This document shows positions 7,633 through 14,802 of a stretch of DNA of 16,952 nt, one piece after another. The notes under the pieces are model-generated. The model did not search any database, was not told the DNA's origin, and saw only the letters and a program-made list of their open reading frames with translations. Positions within the stretch are counted from its first letter, which is position 1. Every line of letters starts with the position of its first letter. The DNA is from Desulfobacteraceae bacterium (GTDB lineage: Bacteria; Desulfobacterota; Desulfobacteria; Desulfobacterales; Desulfosalsimonadaceae). The stretch spans positions 1-16,952 of the forward strand of contig PUOB01000359.1 of NCBI GenBank assembly GCA_003551985.1. Reading direction: 5' to 3'. Made by a program: the position numbers and the translations under genes.

Positions 7633-8271
7633 ATGCTGGGAGACGTATTGTTAATCGAGGACAAACACCGGGAAGCGGCAAAGAAGATCAAGGAAAATTT
7701 GCTGGCAGGTGACGGCCCCAAGCGGGTCGTCGCCATATCCGGGGAATCCGGATCGGGCAAATCCGAGCTTTCCCACTGCCTGGGCAGGGCGCTGAAAGAC
7801 GCAGGCATACGGGCAAAGGTGCTGCACAGCGACAATTATTACCATGTCCCGCCCCGGGACCGGAACAGGTGGCGGCAGGCGCACGGTCCCGAAAGCATTG
7901 GTCTGGATGAATACAACTGGGCGGCTATCGAAAAAACGATTGAAGATTTCAAAAACAACCGGAAGTCTGAAATGCCGTGCATTGATCTCGTAACCGACCA
8001 GGTGGACACCCTGATTACCGATTTCAGCGGGATCGACCTTCTGGTGCTTGACGGTCTGTATGCGATAAATACCCGCGGGGTCGATTTACGGGTATTTATC
8101 GACCTGACGTTTCACGAAACCAAGAAGGCCCAGTTGCTTCGCGGCAAGGAAAAGATGGACGACTGGCGGATGACCGTCCTGGAGCAGGAACACCGGATGG
8201 TATCTTCCCTGCGGGAAAAGGTTGACCTGATTGTGAACAAGTCCTATGAAATCGAGGCTGCAAGGGGGTAG
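7633..8271 (+). CDS. Uridine-kinase/phosphoribulokinase-family P-loop kinase, substrate unknown
   Basis: A 212-residue soluble protein with a clear Walker A loop GESGSGKS (37-44), a substrate-site HSDNYY (65-70) and a Walker-B-like strand LLVLDGLYA (136-144). A basic, helical lid-like stretch LLRGKEKMDDWRM (168-180) follows. The fold is that of the uridine kinase/phosphoribulokinase superfamily, but the usual uridine-kinase YDHPxAF segment is replaced by GPESIGLDEYNW (85-96), so a nucleoside substrate should not be assumed. The ATG has AAGGA (7620-7624) eight nt upstream. It begins 16 bp after the HAD-GH65 stop and ends 9 bp before treY, so it is embedded in the trehalose operon. One inference is that it phosphorylates the sugar released by the GH65 reaction, or another small metabolite of this pathway. 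Confidence 0.8.
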   Translation: MLGDVLLIEDKHREAAKKIKENLLAGDGPKRVVAISGESGSGKSELSHCLGRALKDAGIRAKVLHSDNYYHVPPRDRNRWRQAHGPESIGLDEYNWAAIEKTIEDFKNNRKSEMPCIDLVTDQVDTLITDFSGIDLLVLDGLYAINTRGVDLRVFIDLTFHETKKAQLLRGKEKMDDWRMTVLEQEHRMVSSLREKVDLIVNKSYEIEAARG

Positions 8272-8280
8272 CCGGATGCC

Positions 8281-10770
8281 ATGAAAAAAATTCCCCGGGC
8301 CACGTACCGGCTCCAGTTTCACAAGGGATTTACTTTCGACGATGCAGCGGCCGTTGCCGATTACCTGTCTGCCTTGGGCGTCAGCCACATATACGCGTCT
8401 CCGTATCTTCGGGCCGCGCCCGGAAGCACACACGGATACGATGTAACGGACCATTCCCGTGTTAACGAGGATCTCGGCGGTGGGGCGGCCCATTGCCGCA
8501 TGTGTCGAATTCTTCGGGAAAACGGCTTGGGGCAGATTATAGACGTGGTACCCAACCACATGTCCGTTAGCCCCCCCGTTTGCAACCGGTGGTGGTGGGA
8601 TGTTTTAAAAAACGGCCCCCAAAGCCCCTTTGAGCCGTTTTTCGACATTGACTGGGATCCGCCGGAAAAACGGCTGAAAGGAAAAGTACTGTTGCCGGTT
8701 CTCGGCGACCATTACGGCCGGGAGCTTGAACAAGGAAAGATCCGGGCGGCAGTCCGGTATGCGGAAATGATAGTCGAATACAGGGAAATGATCTTCCCGG
8801 TGTCACCGACTTCCCATGCCGGACAGGACTTGTACGAACTTGCTGAAAGGCTGTGCGCCGATAGAAAAGCGATGGATAATTTTCTCCAGAAGCAGCATTA
8901 CCGCCTGACATTCTGGCGGTCAGCCTCCCGGGACCTGAACTATCGGCGCTTTTTTTCCATAAATGACCTGGCCGCCATTCGGATAGAAGGAAACGCCGTT
9001 TTTACGGAAACCCACCGGCTGATCTTCCAATGGCTGCATAAGAAAACTATCGACGGGCTCCGGATCGATCACCCGGACGGATTTGCCGACCCGGATCAAT
9101 ATTTCCACCGCCTATCAGCAGCCGCCCCGGATGCCTGGATTGTTGTGGAAAAGATCCTTCACCCCGGGGAAAATCTGCCCGCCGAATGGCCGGTGGCCGG
9201 CACCACGGGGTATGATTTTTTGAATCTCACCGCCGGATTATTCATCGATCCTGCCGGAGAAATCCCGCTTACGCGGTTTTATGACGCTTTTACCGGTGAA
9301 ACGATCGCCTACGACGATCTGGTTTATCAATGCAAGCACCAGGTCATGGACGATCTGTTGGGCGCGGATGTCAACCGGCTGGCGGAGATCATGGTCCGGA
9401 TCTGTGAAAGACACCCATGTCACCGGGATTATACCCGTTATGAGCTCAAGCGTGCGATAAAGGAACTTCTTTGCTGCATGCCGGTATACCGGACCTATGT
9501 ACGAAGAGGCTTTGCATTGCGAACAACCGACGCCCGCACCATTGAAGATACGGTATCCATGGCAAAAATCCGGTGTCCAAGGATTGATCCGTCCCTGTTT
9601 GACTTTATCGGGGATCTGCTTTGCGGCCGGATAATTGGAGAACTCGAAGAAGAGTTTATGGTTCGGTTTCAGCAGCTCAGCGGGCCGGTAACGGCAAAGG
9701 GGCTCGAGGATACGGCGTTTTACCGCTACAACCGGCTCTCGGGTCAAAACGAGGTGGGGGCGGATCCATCGGTTTTCGGGGTATCGCCTGCGGTATTCCA
9801 CGAAAACATGCGCATGCGGGTAAGCCGGTATCCCGCGGCCATGCTGGCCACGTCCACCCATGACACCAAGCGGAGCGAGGACGTGCGGGCCCGCATGGCG
9901 CTTCTTTCCGAGATGCCTGCAAAATGGGAGAAAGCCGTCAGTGACTGGTCTGCCGCAAATGCGGTTTACCGCCGAAACGGCCTGCCGGATGCCAACATGG
10001 AATATCTTCTTTACCAGACCCTGGTCGGCGCATGGCCCCTTTCATCGGACCGTGCCGCGGCATTTATGGAAAAAGCGGCGCGCGAGGCCAAGCGCCATAC
10101 GTCATGGGAGAACCCGGACAGTGCTTACGAAGCGGCATTGCAGGCCTTTGTCACCGGTGTTTTGTCGGATGACGCCTTTTTGTCCGCGCTATCGGCCTTT
10201 GTGGTTCCGCTCGTTTATCCCGGGCGGATTAATGCCATGGCACAGGTGCTGATCAAACTGACCGCGCCGGGGGTGCCGGACATATACCAGGGAACCGAAC
10301 TGTGGGATATGAGCCTTGTGGATCCGGACAATCGGCGGCCGGTGGATTTCCCATTGCGAAGAAAACGGCTCCGGTCGCTTGAAAACATGACGCCGGAGCA
10401 GATCATGGCGGCAATGGATACGGGTTTGCCCAAGCTGTATTTGATTTGTCAGGCGCTTTGGCTGCGGAAAAAACATCCGGAAATGTTCGCCCCGTCAGCC
10501 GGGTATGCACCCCTTGATATCCGGGGAAAACAGCAAACGCATGCCATCGCTTATCTGCGGGGAGAGCAGGTGGCGGTGATCGTTCCCCGCCTGGTGATGG
10601 GCTTTTCTGGGGACTGGGTGGATACGAAGGTCGAGCTGCCCCGGGGTCGTTGGCAAACCCGGTTCACTGGCGAAACCGTCGAAGCGGATGCGGGGGGCCG
10701 CTGTCCGGGTGTTTCCCTGGGGCGAATGCTAAAACGTTTTCCCATAGCGATGTTGGTAAAGGAGACATAA
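8281..10770 (+). CDS. treY: Maltooligosyltrehalose synthase (GH13)
   Basis: Intramolecular transglucosylase that turns the reducing-end alpha-1,4 bond of a maltodextrin into an alpha,alpha-1,1 bond, giving maltooligosyltrehalose. Length is 829 residues, within the family range. It opens with RATYRLQFHKGFTFDDA (6-22) and shows HGYDVTDHSRVNEDLGG (51-67), as in TreY. GH13 residues: DVVPNH (88-93), nucleophile Asp263 in LRIDHPDGFADP, acid/base Glu290 in VVEKIL and Asp528 in STHDTKRSED. Near the C-terminus PGVPDIYQGTELW (662-674) matches the family. The start ATG lies 9 bp after the preceding stop, with a G-run (8264-8268) 12 nt upstream as a weak ribosome site, consistent with coupling to the kinase gene. 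Cytoplasmic: no signal peptide. Confidence 0.95.
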   Translation: MKKIPRATYRLQFHKGFTFDDAAAVADYLSALGVSHIYASPYLRAAPGSTHGYDVTDHSRVNEDLGGGAAHCRMCRILRENGLGQIIDVVPNHMSVSPPVCNRWWWDVLKNGPQSPFEPFFDIDWDPPEKRLKGKVLLPVLGDHYGRELEQGKIRAAVRYAEMIVEYREMIFPVSPTSHAGQDLYELAERLCADRKAMDNFLQKQHYRLTFWRSASRDLNYRRFFSINDLAAIRIEGNAVFTETHRLIFQWLHKKTIDGLRIDHPDGFADPDQYFHRLSAAAPDAWIVVEKILHPGENLPAEWPVAGTTGYDFLNLTAGLFIDPAGEIPLTRFYDAFTGETIAYDDLVYQCKHQVMDDLLGADVNRLAEIMVRICERHPCHRDYTRYELKRAIKELLCCMPVYRTYVRRGFALRTTDARTIEDTVSMAKIRCPRIDPSLFDFIGDLLCGRIIGELEEEFMVRFQQLSGPVTAKGLEDTAFYRYNRLSGQNEVGADPSVFGVSPAVFHENMRMRVSRYPAAMLATSTHDTKRSEDVRARMALLSEMPAKWEKAVSDWSAANAVYRRNGLPDANMEYLLYQTLVGAWPLSSDRAAAFMEKAAREAKRHTSWENPDSAYEAALQAFVTGVLSDDAFLSALSAFVVPLVYPGRINAMAQVLIKLTAPGVPDIYQGTELWDMSLVDPDNRRPVDFPLRRKRLRSLENMTPEQIMAAMDTGLPKLYLICQALWLRKKHPEMFAPSAGYAPLDIRGKQQTHAIAYLRGEQVAVIVPRLVMGFSGDWVDTKVELPRGRWQTRFTGETVEADAGGRCPGVSLGRMLKRFPIAMLVKET

Positions 10771-10771
10771 G

Positions 10772-12511
10772 ATGATGAATCCCATCCGGGTCTGGGCGCC
10801 CATGGCAAAAACGGTGGCCGCCCGCATCGGGGAGCGCATCATTCCCCTTGGCGAAGCTCCCGGCGGCTGGTGGCGGCTTTTAAAACCGCTTCCTCCGGGC
10901 ACGGATTACGCTTTTGTCATAGACGGTCAATCGCCCGTTCCTGATCCACGGTCCCCGCAGCTGCCCTATGGTATTCACGGGCCGTCCCGGACTGTGGACC
11001 ATGCGGCGTTTGCTTGGCAGGATGCTAAATGGCAAGCGCCGCCCCTGTCATCCGGTATTGTTTACGAGCTTCACACGGGGACGTTTTCGGAAAAGGGAAC
11101 CTTTGACGGGGTGATCGAACACCTGGATGACCTCTGCGGCCTGGGGATCACCCACATCGAACTGATGCCGGTAAACAGCTTTTCGGGTATCAGGGGATGG
11201 GGATATGACGGGGTCGGTCTGTATGCACCCCAGGAAAGCTACGGCGGCCCGGACGGATTGAAACGCCTGGTGAATGCCTGTCACGGTCGGGGGCTTGGGG
11301 TGATCCTGGACGTGGTTTACAATCATCTCGGGCCTGAGGGCAATTATCTTGAGCATTTCGGCCCCTATTTCGCGGACCACTATACATCCCCGTGGGGGAA
11401 GGCGGTCAATCTTGACGGCCCCTACAGTTTTGAGGTGCGCCGTTTTTTCATCGACAACGCATTGATGTGGCTGCGGGATTACCACATAGACGGGCTTCGC
11501 ATCGATGCGGTGCATGCCTTTGTTGACCTCTCCGCCATCCATTTTATGGAGGAAATGGCCTGCGCAGTCAGGCGCCTGGAAGCGGAAACCGGAAGGCACT
11601 TCGTGCTGATCGCCGAAAGCGATCTCAATGATCCCCGTATTGTAAAGCCGGTCGAGGCGGGTGGGTACGGCCTGGACGCCCAGTGGAGCGATGACTTCCA
11701 CCATGCCCTCCATTCGGTGCTTACCGGTGAAAAAGACGGGTATTATTCGGACTTCGGAACACTCGGGGATCTCGCCCGGGCGCTTGAACGCGGTTTTGCC
11801 TATGACGGACGGTATTCCGGCTTCAGAAAAAGAATTCACGGCCGGCCGGTCTGTGGCTTGTCCGGAAACCGGTTTTTGGGGTATATCCAGAATCACGACC
11901 AGGTAGGAAACCGGGCCTTAGGAGAGCGGATCGGGCACCTGGTCGGCGTGGAGCGGTTCAAGATCGGCGCGGTCATAGTCTTTTTCGCCCCGTTTGTCCC
12001 CATGTTGTTCCAGGGCGAGGAATGGAGCGCATCCACTCCTTTTATGTATTTCACGGATCACCAGGACCCGGACCTGGCCGAGGCGGTCAGAAACGGCCGG
12101 TGCAATGAATTTGAAAGCTTTGGGTGGCGCCCGGAGGACGTCCCCGATCCTCAGGCAGTTGAAACCTTCGAAAAATCGATTTTGCAATGGAATGAAACAA
12201 GTCAGGACCCCCACCGGTCCATTTTACAATGGTACCGGCAGTTGATCACCCTACGGAAACAGGCCCCGGATTTGAAAGACGGCCGCATGGACCGGGTCCG
12301 GACCCGTTGGGACGCGTCAGCCCGGTGGCTGGTCATTGAACGCGGGCGGTATTTGCTTGTCTGCAACCTTGGAGAAGCCCGTCAGCTTGTGCCCATAGCT
12401 AACAGTAAAGCGGGCTGCTTCGTGTTGTGCTCCACCAACGGTATCGAATGCAGGACCGACGGTTTGCTCCTTCCGCCGGACAGCGCGGCGGTTATGTACT
12501 TTGAATGTTGA
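10772..12511 (+). CDS. treZ: Maltooligosyltrehalose trehalohydrolase (GH13)
   Basis: Cleaves the alpha-1,4 bond next to the trehalosyl end made by TreY and releases free trehalose. It has 579 residues. A short N-terminal CBM48-like domain (VWAP at 7-10 to about residue 90, with the typical VPDPRSPQLPYGIHGPS) precedes the barrel. Motifs: DVVYNHLGPEGNY (180-192), nucleophile Asp245 in LRIDAVHAF, acid/base Glu282 in LIAESDLNDPR and Asp376 in QNHDQVGNR, plus LFQGEEW (411-417). The ribosome site AAAGGAG (10758-10764) lies inside the end of treY, seven nt before the first of two ATG codons, and only 1 bp separates the genes, so translation is very probably coupled. It is the last gene of the operon; a weak terminator overlaps its stop codon. 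Confidence 0.95.
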   Translation: MMNPIRVWAPMAKTVAARIGERIIPLGEAPGGWWRLLKPLPPGTDYAFVIDGQSPVPDPRSPQLPYGIHGPSRTVDHAAFAWQDAKWQAPPLSSGIVYELHTGTFSEKGTFDGVIEHLDDLCGLGITHIELMPVNSFSGIRGWGYDGVGLYAPQESYGGPDGLKRLVNACHGRGLGVILDVVYNHLGPEGNYLEHFGPYFADHYTSPWGKAVNLDGPYSFEVRRFFIDNALMWLRDYHIDGLRIDAVHAFVDLSAIHFMEEMACAVRRLEAETGRHFVLIAESDLNDPRIVKPVEAGGYGLDAQWSDDFHHALHSVLTGEKDGYYSDFGTLGDLARALERGFAYDGRYSGFRKRIHGRPVCGLSGNRFLGYIQNHDQVGNRALGERIGHLVGVERFKIGAVIVFFAPFVPMLFQGEEWSASTPFMYFTDHQDPDLAEAVRNGRCNEFESFGWRPEDVPDPQAVETFEKSILQWNETSQDPHRSILQWYRQLITLRKQAPDLKDGRMDRVRTRWDASARWLVIERGRYLLVCNLGEARQLVPIANSKAGCFVLCSTNGIECRTDGLLLPPDSAAVMYFEC

Positions 12512-12538
12512 CATCTTTGATCTTCAAAATGTTTTATC
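12511..12538 (+). terminator. Weak intrinsic terminator overlapping the treZ stop
   Basis: ACATCTTTGA (12511-12520) pairs with TCAAAATGT (12524-12532) as a 9-bp stem with one bulged C and a 3-nt loop, followed by TTTTA and, after a C-run, TTTT. The stem is AT-rich and begins at the last base of the treZ stop codon, so termination would be partial at best. Confidence 0.4.
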
Positions 12539-12540
12539 CC

Positions 12541-12731
12541 CTTTTCCGGTTCAAGATCCTTTTGACTTACCGCGTCATTGCCTTCGCACAAGACCACTTG
12601 GCTGTCGCCTTCAAATGCCTGGATCCGAAGGCCCCTTGCCGGTGATAAGGCGCAAAAGTAAAGTTTTCCCCGCGCCGTTAAGGCCGGGAACACCGAGCCG
12701 GAAGGGCAGCACTGATCATGATACTCATGAT
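12541..12731. other. Gene-free stretch between treZ and repeat B
   Basis: About 190 bp with no recognisable gene. An open frame on the minus strand runs through here from treZ (12786 to 12382), but it overlaps the treZ 3' end and I recognise no domain or composition that marks it as real. I see no tRNA, direct repeat or strong hairpin. Confidence 0.4.
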
Positions 12732-12885
12732 TGATGCACTCGTAAAAAGTCGGTTTCAGAAGGCTTTGTAAAAAGGCCAAGATCAAGGCTTGCGCGATTT
12801 TTTAAGAATTGAGCGTACTTAAGTGTACGTGATATTCTTCGAAAATTGCGCATAACGCAGATATTGGCCTTTTTACGAAGCCGTC
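12732..12885 (-). repeat. Dispersed MITE-like palindromic repeat, copy B (inverted relative to copy A)
   Basis: About 154 bp, the reverse complement of copy A (4299-4461). Its internal symmetry is better than copy A: GTAAAAAGGCCAA and its exact complement TTGGCCTTTTTAC form 13-bp arms around an imperfect stem centred on CGTACTTAAGTGTACG. A further CGTAAAAAGTCGG at 12741-12753 marks the outer end. It lies in the gap between the trehalose operon and the FGGY kinase transcript, has no coding capacity, and could fold into a long hairpin if transcribed. Confidence 0.75.
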
Positions 12886-12948
12886 ATGATTGCTGTCTCC
12901 AAATTCCCTGATAGGGGTCCTGGCGGTATCAACACCAGTCGATTTTCC

Positions 12949-12977
12949 GTGTCATTAATTGCTTTCTCTGTTATAAT
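12949..12977 (+). promoter_or_regulatory. Extended -10 promoter for the FGGY kinase/lyase/cyclase unit
   Basis: TATAAT at 12972-12977 is a perfect -10 hexamer and is preceded by TG at the extended -10 position (TGTTATAAT from 12969). With a 17-bp spacer the -35 reads GTGTCA (12949-12954), four of six consensus bases. Transcription should begin near 12984, giving an unusually long leader of about 170 nt before the ATG at 13156. Confidence 0.6.
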
Positions 12978-13042
12978 CGGAACTCAAAATCTGTTATTCT
13001 CGCCTAAAAAGCTTATGATCTGATTAGATCAGTCGTAATCGA

Positions 13043-13139
13043 GTCGCCAAACAGGACGCCGGAAAGGCTTACGGCCCTTCGCGGAAGGTTCATTGGCGGT
13101 ACCGGTTACTTCCTGCCGAAATAGCTGCGGCTATTTTGG
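13043..13139 (+). promoter_or_regulatory. Candidate structured mRNA leader upstream of the FGGY kinase
   Basis: GTCGCCAA (13043-13050) can pair with TTGGCGGT (13093-13100) as an 8-bp closing stem including two G-U pairs. It encloses two hairpins, GCC-GGAAA-GGC (13058-13068) and CCTTC-GCG-GAAGG (13076-13088), forming a three-way junction. A separate hairpin at 13116-13139 has ten-base arms pairing at nine positions around a TGCG loop and ends 5 nt before the GGGG ribosome site. I recognise no known riboswitch consensus with confidence; resemblance to the cyclic-di-GMP (GEMM) junction is superficial. Confidence 0.35.
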
Positions 13140-13155
13140 TCGACGGGGTATCGAT

Positions 13156-14775
13156 ATGACGCCTCAAGTCTCTGCATCACCGGTTTCTGAAAAGACGCCC
13201 CAAAAGGCCGCCCGGTATGTCCTGGCACTGGATCTGGGCAGCGGCAGCATCAAGGCGGCCGTGGTCTCCAATGCCGGCATTGTTGTTTCCGTTGCAGCAG
13301 AACCCGTTACTACCCATTTGCTCCCTAACGGCGGCGCCGAACAGGACCCGGAAAGCTGGTGGCAGAGCGCCCTTCGCATCACCCGGTCGGCAATCGACCG
13401 TTCCGGCGTGCCAGCCCGGCAGATCATCGCGGTCTGCTGTGATTCCCAATGGTCGCTGGCGGTTCCGGTGGACGACGCCTGCCGGCCGGTAATGAATGCC
13501 ATTCACTGGCTGGATACGCGGGGAGCGCCCTACAATCGCAAGCTCATCGGCGGGTTTCCGGCCGTTAAGGGATACAGCCTTTTTAAAATTCCCGCATGGA
13601 TCCGGTTGACGGGCCTGGTTCCCTCCCTTTCCGGGGTGGACTCCCTGGGGCATGTGCTGTTTATTAAAAACGAGCTGCCCGGGGTGTATCAAAAGACGCA
13701 CAAGTTCCTTGAGCCCATGGATTTCTTGACTTCCCGGATGGCCGGGAAAATCTGCGCCACCCAGAAAACCATGGCACCGTTTATGATCACGGACAACCGG
13801 CAGTGGGGCACGCGCCAATACAGCCAGAAACTTCTGGATAAAAGCGGGCTGGATCGTGCAAAATTTCCCGAACTGATTGCAAACAACGGGGTGGTGGGGC
13901 CGCTGGCACCGGATGTGGCAAAGACATTGGGCTTGATGCCGGAAACCACCGTCGTGGCCGGCATTGCCGACTCCAATGCGTCTTTGATCGGCTCCGGGGC
14001 AATCCGCGATTTTGATGCCATTATTTATATCGGCACATCGCAATACCTGACATTTCATGTCCCCTACAAGAAAACCAACCTCTTATATATGATGACGGCA
14101 CTGCCGAGCCCCTTTCCGTCGCGCTATTACCTGCTGGGCGAGCAGGGCGTCGGCGGGAGGTGCCTGGAGTTTTTTATCAAAGAAATGATGGTTTCCGATG
14201 ATTTGCCGGAAAACGGCCGCCTGCCGGCGGATGCCTATGACCGCTTTAACCGGTTGGCGGAAAAAGCCCCGCCAGGCAGCGGCGGCGTTATTTTTCTCCC
14301 CTGGCTGAACGGATCCCTCGTTCCGGATGAAGACGCTTATGTGCGCGGCGGTTTTATCAATATTTCGTTGAGCACCCATCGCCATCACATGGCCCGGGCC
14401 GTCATGGAGGGTCTTGCTTTTAACAACCGATGGACCTGCCAATGCGCGGAAAAATATACCGGAAAATCCATTGACCGTTTCCGGTTTTCCGGCGGCGGCG
14501 CATTGTCCGAACTGTGGGCCCAGATCCACGCGGATGTCCTCAACGTACCGATTCACCAGGTTGAAGACCCCGTCAATGCCACGGTTCGCGGGTGTGCGCT
14601 GCTGGCGCTCACCGCCCTGGGTGCGTTGCACCCGGATGAGATTTCAGAAACCATCCGGATTCGGCGGGTTTTCAATCCGGATTCGTCAAACCGGGCGGTT
14701 TATGATAAAATGTATACCCAATACCGGCGGTTGTTTACAAAAAACCGGCGGATTTTTTCCGCTCTTAACAAATGA
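13156..14775 (+). CDS. FGGY-family carbohydrate kinase (xylulokinase-like), substrate uncertain
   Basis: A 539-residue cytoplasmic ATP-dependent sugar or polyol kinase. The N-terminal phosphate-binding strand LDLGSGSIK (25-33), HWLDTRG, the hinge region with PMDFLTSRMAG, predicted catalytic Asp272 in GIADSNAS, and the C-terminal FGGY signature region from FSGGGALSELWAQIHADVLN (444-463) are all present in order. Overall similarity is to the xylulokinase branch, but the sequence does not identify the sugar. I chose ATG 13156 over the in-frame TTG at 13093 because it has GGGG seven nt upstream and because the extra 21 residues are not family-like and would overlap the leader stems. It is the first gene of a presumed unit with the PLP lyase-like gene, which starts 27 bp after its stop. 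Confidence 0.85.
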   Translation: MTPQVSASPVSEKTPQKAARYVLALDLGSGSIKAAVVSNAGIVVSVAAEPVTTHLLPNGGAEQDPESWWQSALRITRSAIDRSGVPARQIIAVCCDSQWSLAVPVDDACRPVMNAIHWLDTRGAPYNRKLIGGFPAVKGYSLFKIPAWIRLTGLVPSLSGVDSLGHVLFIKNELPGVYQKTHKFLEPMDFLTSRMAGKICATQKTMAPFMITDNRQWGTRQYSQKLLDKSGLDRAKFPELIANNGVVGPLAPDVAKTLGLMPETTVVAGIADSNASLIGSGAIRDFDAIIYIGTSQYLTFHVPYKKTNLLYMMTALPSPFPSRYYLLGEQGVGGRCLEFFIKEMMVSDDLPENGRLPADAYDRFNRLAEKAPPGSGGVIFLPWLNGSLVPDEDAYVRGGFINISLSTHRHHMARAVMEGLAFNNRWTCQCAEKYTGKSIDRFRFSGGGALSELWAQIHADVLNVPIHQVEDPVNATVRGCALLALTALGALHPDEISETIRIRRVFNPDSSNRAVYDKMYTQYRRLFTKNRRIFSALNK

Positions 14776-14802
14776 CAATTTTCATGAGAAGCGAGGTGAA
14801 CG

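Noticed and set aside
6105..7835. Minus-strand open frame (576 codons) across the GH65 region and the kinase start
   Set aside because: It spans two well-supported plus-strand genes and reads as a compositional shadow with no motif.
11048..11896. Minus-strand open frame opposite treZ
   Set aside because: Antisense to the catalytic core of TreZ, no family features, no independent ribosome site noticed.
12382..12786. Minus-strand 134-codon frame over the treZ 3' end and following gap
   Set aside because: Overlaps treZ and the edge of repeat B; no recognisable domain.
4299..12885. Composite transposon carrying the trehalose operon
   Set aside because: The two flanking repeats are miniature and noncoding, no transposase or integrase is present, and the genes inside look compositionally like those outside. 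Dispersed repeats are the simpler reading.
13043..13139. Known cyclic-di-GMP (GEMM-I) riboswitch
   Set aside because: The GGACGC...AAAGGC stretch recalls that class, but the conserved tetraloop-receptor arrangement and 3' strand pattern could not be matched by eye; kept only as an unclassified structured leader.
13177..14058. Minus-strand open frame opposite the FGGY kinase
   Set aside because: Shadow of a gene with intact FGGY motifs; its translation is not protein-like.
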